This document shows, in pieces, positions 30,751 through 39,087 of a stretch of 64,000 nucleotides of DNA; position 1 is the first letter of the stretch; every line of letters starts with the position of its first letter. This DNA is from Lachnospiraceae bacterium. Lineage in GTDB: Bacteria > Bacillota > Clostridia > Lachnospirales > Lachnospiraceae. The notes under the pieces were generated by a model. It was given only the letters and a program-made list of their open reading frames with translations. It was not told the origin of the DNA and did no database searches. The position numbers were made by a program, and so were the translations under genes. The DNA lies in the NCBI GenBank assembly GCA_017437785.1, contig JAFRXH010000011.1:1-64000 (forward strand). Reading direction: 5' to 3'.

Positions 30751-32418
30751 ATGAGAAAAAAATATAAAAGCTTAATATCATTTATACTGCTCATGATGCT
30801 ATGCGTTCTGTGTTCGTGCAGCGGCGGCGAAGAGGAAAACGCCGGCGATGACGTGCTTAAGCTGTCCATGTTCATAGGCATGAGCGGCAGCCCCATAAAT
30901 GATGACAATGATATAAAGGAGCTGATAGCCGAAAAGACGGGAGTGTCGGTCAAAGAGACCTGGCTGCCTTCGGGACAGACGGCGGCGGAGGCGGTGAGCA
31001 CGATAATAGCCGATGGGGTATATCCGGACCTGATAGACGGTTCCGATGCCATGGTACAGCTTTATAACGCCGGTCTTCTGATACCCTGGGACGATTATCT
31101 TGATGATTATCCCAATCTGAAGGCTTACTATACGGAGGAGGAATGGAACCGTTTCCGTCAGGATGACGGACATATCTACTGGTGCAATGTATTCCAGAAT
31201 ACTAAAAATGCGCCTACGCCCATCGCGCACAATGACGAAGCCTTCTGGATACAGGCCAGGGTGCTGGAATGGGCGGGATATCCCAGGATAAGCACGCTGG
31301 ATGAGTTCTTTGATCTTTTAGAGAGATATGTGGCGGCCAATCCCCTGACACCCGACGGCTTAAAAGTCATTCCCTATACATGTCTGTGCGACGACTGGAA
31401 GTATTTCTGTCTTGAGAATGCACCGCAGTTTCTGGACGGTTATCCCAATGACGGTTCGGTGATAGTGGATGTTTCGGATAAGGATCATCCTAAGATAGTG
31501 GATTATAATACCACGCCTACAGCCAGGAGATATTTTAAGAAGCTGAATGAAGAGTATCATAAGGGTATCGTGGATGAGGAATTTGCGACCCAGGATTATG
31601 CGGAGTATATATCAAAACTCTCAAAAGGCAATGTTCTGGCAATGTGCGACCAGTTCTGGGATTTTGCCGAGGTGGCCGATGCGTTCAAACAGACAGGCAG
31701 GGATGAGCAGGGATGCAATTATGTTCCGCTGGGACTTACCATCGATAAAGGCATACCGCAGCGCTGGCATACATACGGGGATACACTGAATAAATCATCA
31801 GGTGTAGGCATAACCATAACCAATCCCGATGTCAGGAAGACCTTTGCTTTCCTGGATGCGTGTCTCAGCCAGGAGATCCATGACCTGCGGTTCTGGGGGA
31901 TAAAGAATGTTGATTATAAGGTCGACCAGAAGGGGCGGTTCTTCAGGACCGAAGCGATGAGAGTAAGGTGGTCGGATCCTTCCTACAGGTCGTCTCACAT
32001 CTGCACATATAAATATTTGCCGCAGTACGGAGGGACATCTGATGACGGTATTAATGCTAATATGCCCGAAGAACAGCTCTCGGAATTCCAGGCCGGACTG
32101 GCAGATCCGCTTAAGCGCTGTTTTGAAGCATATGGCGTGGATTCTTATCCGGGCATGATAGGTTCCGTAGTCGAAGAGAATGCGATATGGTTTCCGATGT
32201 ATTCCTACTCAAACAATATGACCGGCGCAACTGAGGGCGGAGCGGCCTGGATCAGGATGGGACAGGTAAAGCATGAATGGCTGCCGCGTCTGGTGATGAG
32301 TACTGATTTTGACGAAGAGTGGGAGCAGTACATGAGAGACTACAATGAGTGCGATCCGCAGGCTTTTCTGGATGAGATGCAGGAAGAACTTGACAGGAGA
32401 GTCGGCAGCGGAAAATAG
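30751..32418 (+). CDS. Extracellular sugar-binding lipoprotein (ABC binding protein family 1, LipO/LplA-like)
   Basis: Lipoprotein of 555 residues. A type II signal peptide ends with LCSCS, giving a lipid-modified cysteine near residue 24. The mature domain resembles family 1 binding proteins of the LplA/LipO type, which partner LplB/YtcP-like permeases and bind oligosaccharides. Recognisable features are KLSMFIGMSGSPINDDNDI and EKTGVSVKETWLPSG after the cysteine, and the WGIKNVDYKVDQKGRFFRT region. The ATG abuts the upstream regulator stop (TAGATG). No permease genes are present nearby. It may act with permeases elsewhere or as a ligand-presenting partner of the YesM-type sensor. Confidence 0.87.
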   Translation: MRKKYKSLISFILLMMLCVLCSCSGGEEENAGDDVLKLSMFIGMSGSPINDDNDIKELIAEKTGVSVKETWLPSGQTAAEAVSTIIADGVYPDLIDGSDAMVQLYNAGLLIPWDDYLDDYPNLKAYYTEEEWNRFRQDDGHIYWCNVFQNTKNAPTPIAHNDEAFWIQARVLEWAGYPRISTLDEFFDLLERYVAANPLTPDGLKVIPYTCLCDDWKYFCLENAPQFLDGYPNDGSVIVDVSDKDHPKIVDYNTTPTARRYFKKLNEEYHKGIVDEEFATQDYAEYISKLSKGNVLAMCDQFWDFAEVADAFKQTGRDEQGCNYVPLGLTIDKGIPQRWHTYGDTLNKSSGVGITITNPDVRKTFAFLDACLSQEIHDLRFWGIKNVDYKVDQKGRFFRTEAMRVRWSDPSYRSSHICTYKYLPQYGGTSDDGINANMPEEQLSEFQAGLADPLKRCFEAYGVDSYPGMIGSVVEENAIWFPMYSYSNNMTGATEGGAAWIRMGQVKHEWLPRLVMSTDFDEEWEQYMRDYNECDPQAFLDEMQEELDRRVGSGK

Positions 32419-32437
32419 CAAAAAATGAACTATAAAG

Positions 32438-32481
32438 GACAAAAAAAGCCTGTTTACAATCAGGCGGCTTTGTCATAAAAT
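32438..32481 (+). promoter_or_regulatory. Promoter overlapping a hairpin before the isomerase-like gene
   Basis: TTTACA (32453-32458), a 17-base spacer and TAAAAT (32476-32481) form a promoter. The same bases form a two-part hairpin: GCCTG with CAGGC around an 8-base loop inside GACAAA / TTTGTC. The hairpin could end the upstream transcript, and the -35 box sits in its loop. Confidence 0.55.
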
Positions 32482-32524
32482 ATAGTTATTCTTGATCACA
32501 TTTTATGAAAGGAAGGTATTTTCA

Positions 32525-34009
32525 ATGGAAAACATCCCTAAGGTAAAACTTGGTATCGTGGCGGTAAGCCGCGACTGCTTCCCTGAGAGCCTCTCAGTGA
32601 ACCGCAGAAAGGCACTTGTTGCCGCTTATCAGAAGAAGTTCGATGCAGCCGACATTTATGAATGCCCCATCTGTATCGTTGAGAGCGAGATCCACATGGT
32701 TCAGGCTCTTGAGGATATCAAGAAGGCAGGCTGTAATGCACTTTGCGTATATCTTGGAAACTTCGGTCCCGAGATAAGTGAGACCCTGCTGGCTAAGCAC
32801 TTCGACGGACCCAAGATGTTCGTTGCAGCAGCAGAAGAGACCCAGGATTCACTGCTTGACGACCGTGGCGATGCATATTGCGGTCTGCTCAATGCAAGCT
32901 ACAACCTGCGTCTGCGCAATGTAAAGGCTTATATCCCCGAGAATCCCGTAGGTGATGCAGAGGATCTGGCTGATGAGCTTAACGCTTTCCTGCCTATCGC
33001 ACGCACACTTATCGCTCTTGCGGATCTTAAGATAATAGGCTTCGGTCCCAGACCCATGAACTTCCTTGCATGCAACGCACCCATCAAGCAGCTTTACAAT
33101 CTGGGCGTTGAGATCGAGGAGAATTCCGAGCTGGATCTGTTCGAAGCATTCAAGAAGCATGAAGGCGATCCCCGTATCCCCGAAGTTGTTGCAGATATGG
33201 AGAAAGAGCTGGGCGCAGGCAATAAGAAGAGCGAAGTTCTTCCCAAGCTGGCTCAGTACGAGCTTACCCTGCTTGACTGGATCGAGGCTCACAAGGGCTA
33301 TCGTAAATATGTATGTATCGCAGGAAAGTGCTGGCCCGCATTCCAGACACAGTTCGGCTTTGTGCCCTGCTATGTTAACAGCCGTCTGACCGGCCGCGGT
33401 ATCCCCGTAAGCTGCGAAGTTGATATCTACGGCGCACTTTCCGAGTTCATCGGTACCTGCGTATCCGACGATATCGTTACCCTGCTTGATATCAACAACT
33501 CTGTTCCCAAGGATATGTATGCAGAGAGCATCAAGGGCAAGTTCGATTACAAGCACAGTGATACCTTCATGGGCTTCCACTGCGGAAATACCTGCTCAAA
33601 GAAGATGGCATCCTGCGAGATGCGCAACCAGAAAATCATGGCTCGTGCACTTCCCGTTGAGGTTACCAACGGAACCCTCGAGGGCGACATCGCACCCGGC
33701 GATATCACTTTCTTCCGTCTGCAGAGCACCTCTGACGGACTTCTGCGCGCTTATGTTGCAGAAGGCGAGATCCTTCCCGTTGCTACCCGTTCCTTCGGTG
33801 GCATCGCAGTATTCGCTATCAAGGAGATGGGCCGTTTCTATCGTCACGTACTGATCGAGAAGAACTATCCTCATCACGGTGCGGTAGCATTCGGACACTA
33901 CGGAAAGGCTCTGTTCGACGTATTCAAGTACTTAGGCGTTCCTTACGAGGATATCAACTACAATCAGCCTGAGTGCCTGCCTTATCCTTCAGAGAACCCT
34001 TTTAAATAA
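32525..34009 (+). CDS. L-fucose/L-arabinose isomerase-family protein
   Basis: Cytosolic protein of 494 residues in the fucose/arabinose isomerase superfamily. E298 in SCEVDIYGAL and D322 in TLLDINNS are 24 residues apart, the same separation as the metal-binding Glu337 and Asp361 I recall for E. coli FucI. H450 or H451 in YPHHGAVAFGH fits the third ligand. The likely reaction is aldose-ketose isomerisation of a deoxy or pentose sugar, needing Mn2+. ATG 32525 follows AAAGGAAGG; the frame is open slightly further 5' with a TTG only. It has its own promoter and a strong terminator, and its codon use is as biased as the ribosomal genes, so it may be highly expressed. The substrate is unproven. 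Confidence 0.8.
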   Translation: MENIPKVKLGIVAVSRDCFPESLSVNRRKALVAAYQKKFDAADIYECPICIVESEIHMVQALEDIKKAGCNALCVYLGNFGPEISETLLAKHFDGPKMFVAAAEETQDSLLDDRGDAYCGLLNASYNLRLRNVKAYIPENPVGDAEDLADELNAFLPIARTLIALADLKIIGFGPRPMNFLACNAPIKQLYNLGVEIEENSELDLFEAFKKHEGDPRIPEVVADMEKELGAGNKKSEVLPKLAQYELTLLDWIEAHKGYRKYVCIAGKCWPAFQTQFGFVPCYVNSRLTGRGIPVSCEVDIYGALSEFIGTCVSDDIVTLLDINNSVPKDMYAESIKGKFDYKHSDTFMGFHCGNTCSKKMASCEMRNQKIMARALPVEVTNGTLEGDIAPGDITFFRLQSTSDGLLRAYVAEGEILPVATRSFGGIAVFAIKEMGRFYRHVLIEKNYPHHGAVAFGHYGKALFDVFKYLGVPYEDINYNQPECLPYPSENPFK

Positions 34010-34036
34010 GATTTTCTGAGGCTTAAAGCTGAAATG

Positions 34037-34066
34037 AGGCCCGCGCCGCGTGCGCGGGCTTTTTTT
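34037..34066 (+). terminator. Intrinsic terminator after the isomerase-like gene
   Basis: GCCCGCGC (34039-34046) pairs perfectly with GCGCGGGC (34052-34059) around the loop CGCGT, extended by a G-T and an A-T pair, then T-rich. It is a strong terminator 30 bases after the stop. Confidence 0.93.
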
Positions 34067-34106
34067 GTGCATCAGTCTCATTTTTTGTGCATCAGTCTCA
34101 TTTTTT
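34061..34106 (+). repeat. Tandem 20-bp direct repeat
   Basis: The unit TTTTTTGTGCATCAGTCTCA occurs at 34061-34080 and again, identically, at 34081-34100, followed by a third TTTTTTG. The first T-run is the tail of the terminator, so the tail has been duplicated. Confidence 0.95.
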
Positions 34107-34107
34107 G

Positions 34108-34137
34108 TTGAAAAAAGCCATGCTTTTATGTTAAAAT
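34108..34137 (+). promoter_or_regulatory. Promoter of the signalling operon
   Basis: TTGAAA (34108-34113), an 18-base spacer and TAAAAT (34132-34137), 31 bases before the first ATG. No terminator is seen between here and the end of the gene run at 44788. Confidence 0.6.
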
Positions 34138-34168
34138 GTTACACTAGGGGAGAGAGGGCATAGTACAT

Positions 34169-34938
34169 ATGACGAACAAGAAAAAAACAGTGGCGTTATG
34201 TACATCCAGGATATTCGACATACAGAATCACGCCTTCATCAGAAAACTTAACGAAAGCCTTAAAGAGGACGGTATAAGACTTTTAGTCTACGCTATCAAT
34301 TCCGATCTTTACTGGGAAGAAGATAACGATAATACCGAAGCCTTTGTATTCGAGCTGATACCCATGTGGAAGATCGATGCTCTGATCTATATGGATGAAA
34401 AGATCAAGAGCCATAAAGTGGCGCGGCATGTGATAGACCGGGCCAAGAGCTATAATGTTCCGGTACTGGTGGTGGACGGCAGTTACGAAGGCTGTCCTTC
34501 GGTAAGCTTTGATTTCGAAAGCGGTTTTGAGAGCATTGTGCGCCATATCATAGAGGAGCATCATGTCAGAAGACCTCATTTCATGGCGGGGATCAGAAAT
34601 AATCCCTTCTCAGATCAGAGAATAGAGATATTCAAAAAAGTACTGTCGGAAAACGGTATGGAATTTTCCGAAGATATGTTAAGCTACGGTGAATTCTGGG
34701 CCATCCCGGCCAGAAAGGCCATGACGGAAGCATTGGACAAAGGACTGCGTCCGGATGCAGTGATATGTGCCAATGGTATAATGCATCATCCGGTCTCGAA
34801 TATGAAGTTCACGCAAGCTGCGGTGAGTACCAGACCGTGCTTGACAAAAACAGCGATATGGAAGAACTGGTAAAAAAAGCAGATATGGCTATGTACGAAA
34901 ACAAGAGGGTTTCGAAGAGGGAAAGTGAGGGGGTATGA
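34169..34938 (+). pseudogene. Broken PBP-GGDEF diguanylate cyclase gene (internal deletion plus frame change)
   Basis: The first about 205 residues form a LacI-like periplasmic-binding (type 1) domain, from VALCTSRIFDIQNHAFIRKL to LRPDAVICAN. The frame then runs into 30 residues of nonsense and stops at 34873. In another frame, from about 34792 to a TGA at 34936-34938, the DNA encodes the C-terminal end of a GGDEF domain: YEVHASCGEY, then LVKKADMAMYENKR. The TGA overlaps the next gene's ATG (ATGA). The intact gene was therefore PBP-linker-GGDEF; an internal deletion with a junction near 34775-34795 removed the rest of the binding domain and most of the cyclase, including GGDEF itself. The expressed product should lack cyclase activity. 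A promoter and a ribosome site (AGGGGAGAG) remain. Confidence 0.82.
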
Positions 34939-36269
34939 AGCATATACTGATCATTGATGACGATAAGATTAATCTGGACTGTGCACGGATGAGCCTCAGC
35001 AAGCAGTATAAGCTGACAGCTTCGATATCGGGCAGACAGGCGCTCCAGTATCTTGATAATAATATACCGGACCTTATACTTCTGGATCTGAATATGCCTT
35101 TCATGGACGGATACGACGTGATGAAGAACATCAAGGCAGATCCCAGGATCGCGGATATACCGGTTGTTTTCTTAAGCGCGGAAAAGGATGCGGTGACGGA
35201 GAGCCGCTGTCTTGAACTGGGAGCTGTGGATTTTATACCCAAGCCTTTTGTTCCCAGTATCCTGTTGAGCCGCCTTGAAAAAATATTCCGTGGTCTTGAC
35301 CAGAAGCAGGAGCTGAAGAAGGAGCTGGATCAGATCAAGGACAAATCCCAGAGGGATGCCCTTACCGGCCTCTTCAACAGGGCTTATGCGGCCAAGACTG
35401 TTGATGAACGCATAAGGAACGGAAAAACCGGCGCACTCTTCATGCTCGACATGGATAATTTCAAGGCCATAAATGATAATTACGGTCATGATGCAGGTGA
35501 TAAGGTCTTAAAGATGTTTGCGGACACTTTAAGGACCTACAGTAAAGTGCAGGATATACCGGCCAGAGTGGGCGGAGATGAATTCGTAGCCTGGATAGAA
35601 GGATATGTGGATAAGGAGACGTTAAGCCGCAGGGCAGGCACCATCATCGCCGATCTTTGCAAGAAGCTTGAGGACTGCCGTTACGAGACCAACTCATCCG
35701 TATCATTGGGGATCGCCATACTGCCGGCAGACGGCGAAAACTTCACCGATCTGTATAATGCAGCGGATAAAGCTCTTTATTACGTGAAGCAGAACGGAAA
35801 GAATTCCTATCATTTCTACAGTGACGAGATGATAAAGAATGATGATAATTCTGCGAACGGCATAGATTATATCCATGAAGCCATGAGACGCGCGGACGGA
35901 AAGAAAGGCGCGTACATGCTGGATTATCACGGCTTTACGTATATCTATAATTTCCTAAGCCGCTTATCGGCCAGAAATGAATTCGTCTCCAGAATGCTGC
36001 TCATAACCCTGATACCCGAGGAAGGTTATACGCCCGGGGAAGCAGAGATGAGCAGGGTAGCCGAAATGATGGACCAGTCGCTTGTTTCAAGCCTCCGCCG
36101 CGGGGATGTGGCCGCCAATTATACCACCAGGCAGATACTGGTAATACTGCCGGGTACAGGTGAAGCGGAGACGATAATGATAGCAGAGCGTATCCGGCTT
36201 GAATACGAGAGCCGGCTTCCGGGATGCAAGATCAGACTGGATATAAGCCATAGAACGGTTATGGAATAA
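34935..36269 (+). CDS. Response regulator with REC, GGDEF and a degenerate second GGDEF-like domain
   Basis: Protein of 444 residues. A REC domain (1-120) has HILIIDDDKINLD and phosphoacceptor D51 in LILLDLNMP. A GGDEF domain (about 135-295) has RDALTGLFNRAYA and an intact GGDEF (213-217), so it should be a phosphorylation-controlled diguanylate cyclase. The last about 130 residues look like another cyclase-fold domain: LRRGDVAANYTTRQILVILP mimics the cyclase pattern, but YTTRQ replaces GGDEF. The ATG overlaps the old stop of the broken upstream gene. Two hybrid kinases follow and are the natural phosphodonor candidates. The start lacks a strong separate ribosome site other than GAGGGG, consistent with coupling. 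Confidence 0.88.
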   Translation: MKHILIIDDDKINLDCARMSLSKQYKLTASISGRQALQYLDNNIPDLILLDLNMPFMDGYDVMKNIKADPRIADIPVVFLSAEKDAVTESRCLELGAVDFIPKPFVPSILLSRLEKIFRGLDQKQELKKELDQIKDKSQRDALTGLFNRAYAAKTVDERIRNGKTGALFMLDMDNFKAINDNYGHDAGDKVLKMFADTLRTYSKVQDIPARVGGDEFVAWIEGYVDKETLSRRAGTIIADLCKKLEDCRYETNSSVSLGIAILPADGENFTDLYNAADKALYYVKQNGKNSYHFYSDEMIKNDDNSANGIDYIHEAMRRADGKKGAYMLDYHGFTYIYNFLSRLSARNEFVSRMLLITLIPEEGYTPGEAEMSRVAEMMDQSLVSSLRRGDVAANYTTRQILVILPGTGEAETIMIAERIRLEYESRLPGCKIRLDISHRTVME

Positions 36270-36309
36270 GAAAGGAGATGGCTGCTGACGTCTTTTGTCA
36301 GGGGGAGAT

Positions 36310-39087
36310 ATGGACATTAACAGCGTAGATTTTAAGAATAATGAAAAAAAGATGATCTTTCATCTTGTTATCATTATGGTTTATAGTTTTATGGCGCTGG
36401 TGCTCTGTGCGGAGACGGTGCTGATGGGATGGGAACTGTGGACGGTGCCCGCGCTTCTTTCTTCCGTGATAGCCGTATGGTGGATATATATCAAGCAGGC
36501 GCTGAATGTCAAAGCCAGGCTTTATATCTATCTTATCATGATGCTGATAGCGCTCTTTTATTACGGCGTCCATGAAACTTCTTTATTCGATGTTCCGCTT
36601 ATCCTCGTATTGGTAATGATGCTCTTTGTACTGGTGGAAGAGAATTTCATCATCTATTTTTTCTATGTCGATTATATCCTGATAATATGCTGGCATGTAC
36701 TGGTGACAAAAGCGATAAATCTTTCTTTTACCGCACTGGAATGGTCAAGGCTTTTGATGAACTTTGCGGTGATAATCATAGGCGGGCTGGTCTTCAGGTA
36801 CACGATACACAGCAGGAGGCGTGACCGCCAGAACTATCTGGAAGTGATAGGGATCATGGAGGAGACCAATAAGCGCAGCGAGGATTTCCTTACCAATGTT
36901 TCCCATGAGCTAAGGACTCCCATAAATGCCGTTACCGGTATCACAGCGGTAATGCAGGAGGAAGAGGCCGACGAAAACAAGCGCAGGAATCTAAGCGCGG
37001 TCCAGCGTGCGGGACGCAGGCTTTCCGACCAGATAGGGGATATACTGGATTATACCGAGCTTGACACCGGAAGGCTTAAGGTAAGCAGATCGAATTATAT
37101 GATAAGCTCGCTGATCTACGACCTGTCTGCGGAGCTTGGCTTTATGTGGCAGGACAGCGATAACGAGCTGGTAATAAATATCGATCCCAACCTGCCGGCC
37201 GGACTTATCGGTGATGCTGCCAAGATATCAAAGATCATCAGGCATCTTGCCGATAATGCCCTTAAATTCACAAAAGAAGGCGGCGTGTATGTAAAGATCT
37301 ACGGGATGAAGAGGGAGTACGGTATCAACCTTTGCATTCAGGTCAAGGATACCGGAATAGGCATAAGCCGCGAGCAGCTGGAGAGGCTTACGGATCATTT
37401 CTATCAGGCCGATGCGGGCAGGGCAAGACGTGTGGGCGGTATAGGACTGGGCCTGGCTGTGGTACAGGGACTTGTGATGCGCATGGACGGCTTTATGCAC
37501 ATTGAGTCCGAAGAAGGCACAGGTACCACGGTACATGTGAGCATACCGCAGGGGATCAGCGATCCCGATCCCTGCATGAGTGTTGAGGATACGGATGAGA
37601 TATGTGTCGGATGCTTCCTGTATCCCGACAGATACAGCGTGCCTACGGTAAGGGACTACTACAATGAGATGATAAGGCAGCTGGGAGACGGACTGGGCAT
37701 CAGGGTACATTATTGTATCAGTCTTGAAGAACTTAAAAAGGTCATGAAAAGATACAGGTTCACACATCTTTTCCTGGGCAGGGGAGAATATGAGGAGTGC
37801 CGCGAATTCCTGGCTTCTTATGAATCGGCACTGCATGTGGCAGTGAGTGTGGGGCGTGATGATGAACCTGTTGCCGATAAGAGCGTTAAGATACTGAAGA
37901 AACCGTTTACCGTATTTTCCATACTGCAGATACTCAATGAGAGGCAGGTGGCGAATCTCAAAGAAGAAGCCAAGCCTTATCTGCCGGGGGTACGCTCTCT
38001 GGTGGTGGATGATGACAGCATGAACCTCATCGTGGCCAGGGGCATACTGGGAATGTACGGTATGAAGGTGGATATAGCAGGCGGCGGCGCGGAAGCTATA
38101 GAGATGTGTTCCCAGAAGGATTACGATATCATCTTCATGGATCATATGATGCCGGAGATGGACGGTATCGAAGCTGCACACAGGATAAGGAATATCTTAA
38201 GATCGGAGTATCATACAAAGATAGTTGCGCTGACTGCCAATGCAGTGAGCGGTGCAAGGGAGATGTTTTTAAGTGAAGGTTTTGATGAGTTTTTAGCTAA
38301 ACCGATCGAACCGCTGATACTGGAACGGGCTTTAAAAAGGCTGCTGCCGGCTGCGGCGTTTGTGCAGCATGAGACAACAGGGGAGGAAATAAAAGAAGCG
38401 GGGGATGAAAGCGTGAGCGATGTGTACGAGATAAAAGCGGATATGAACGCGATTGCTTCAAAACAGGAGAAGGCTGCCGGCAGATCGGCAACCGAAAAGC
38501 TTAATGAAGCCGGCTTTGATACGCAGCAGGCACTGGTTTACTGCGGTAATGATGAGGGCTTTTATGAAGAGATGCTAAGGACCTTCGTTTCGGAGGCTCC
38601 CGATAAAAAGGCCAGTCTGCGTAAGTTTTTTGATGAAGAGGATATCGATAATTACAGGATAGCCGTACATGCGTTAAAGAGCGGATCGAGGACCATAGGC
38701 GCTATGCAGCTTTCGGGACAGGCGCTGGCTCTGGAAGACGCTGCAAAGAACAATGATATTGATTATATCAGGGCAAACCATGATCTGCTTAATGTGACCT
38801 TTGACGGTACCGTGGACATGATAGTGGCAGCTATGCCCGAAAAACAGGCTGAGGATAAGCCGGTAGCGGATGCGGCAGAGGGGGAATGGGAAAGTCTTTT
38901 GTCAGATTTAAGGGCAGCGATCGACGGCTTTGATTCGGATGCGGCAGCTGAGATCATGGAAAAGGCACAGACGCTCACACATGAATCTGTGCCCTGCACT
39001 GAGATCTTAAAGAACGTATTTGCGGCACTTCGCGATTATGATTTCATCGCAGCCGGTGAAGCGCTGGATGAGATCGGGGGAGAGTAA
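36310..39087 (+). CDS. Hybrid sensor histidine kinase with REC and HPt domains
   Basis: Protein of about 925 residues. Five or six TM segments (about 15-165) with short loops form the input. HisKA has H199 in NVSHELRTPIN; HATPase shows DNALKFTKEGG, DTGIGIS and GGIGLGLAVV. A region near 430-550 resembles a worn REC domain (SVKILKKPFT). A second REC is intact, with VVDDDSMNLIVA and D611 in IIFMDHMMPEMDG. A C-terminal HPt has H787 in AVHALKSGSRTIG. The layout is a complete phosphorelay in one chain. ATG 36310 is close to GGGGGAG; a TTG at 36295 is an alternative. It lies 40 bases after the REC-GGDEF gene, and the next gene starts directly after its stop. Confidence 0.9.
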   Translation: MDINSVDFKNNEKKMIFHLVIIMVYSFMALVLCAETVLMGWELWTVPALLSSVIAVWWIYIKQALNVKARLYIYLIMMLIALFYYGVHETSLFDVPLILVLVMMLFVLVEENFIIYFFYVDYILIICWHVLVTKAINLSFTALEWSRLLMNFAVIIIGGLVFRYTIHSRRRDRQNYLEVIGIMEETNKRSEDFLTNVSHELRTPINAVTGITAVMQEEEADENKRRNLSAVQRAGRRLSDQIGDILDYTELDTGRLKVSRSNYMISSLIYDLSAELGFMWQDSDNELVINIDPNLPAGLIGDAAKISKIIRHLADNALKFTKEGGVYVKIYGMKREYGINLCIQVKDTGIGISREQLERLTDHFYQADAGRARRVGGIGLGLAVVQGLVMRMDGFMHIESEEGTGTTVHVSIPQGISDPDPCMSVEDTDEICVGCFLYPDRYSVPTVRDYYNEMIRQLGDGLGIRVHYCISLEELKKVMKRYRFTHLFLGRGEYEECREFLASYESALHVAVSVGRDDEPVADKSVKILKKPFTVFSILQILNERQVANLKEEAKPYLPGVRSLVVDDDSMNLIVARGILGMYGMKVDIAGGGAEAIEMCSQKDYDIIFMDHMMPEMDGIEAAHRIRNILRSEYHTKIVALTANAVSGAREMFLSEGFDEFLAKPIEPLILERALKRLLPAAAFVQHETTGEEIKEAGDESVSDVYEIKADMNAIASKQEKAAGRSATEKLNEAGFDTQQALVYCGNDEGFYEEMLRTFVSEAPDKKASLRKFFDEEDIDNYRIAVHALKSGSRTIGAMQLSGQALALEDAAKNNDIDYIRANHDLLNVTFDGTVDMIVAAMPEKQAEDKPVADAAEGEWESLLSDLRAAIDGFDSDAAAEIMEKAQTLTHESVPCTEILKNVFAALRDYDFIAAGEALDEIGGE

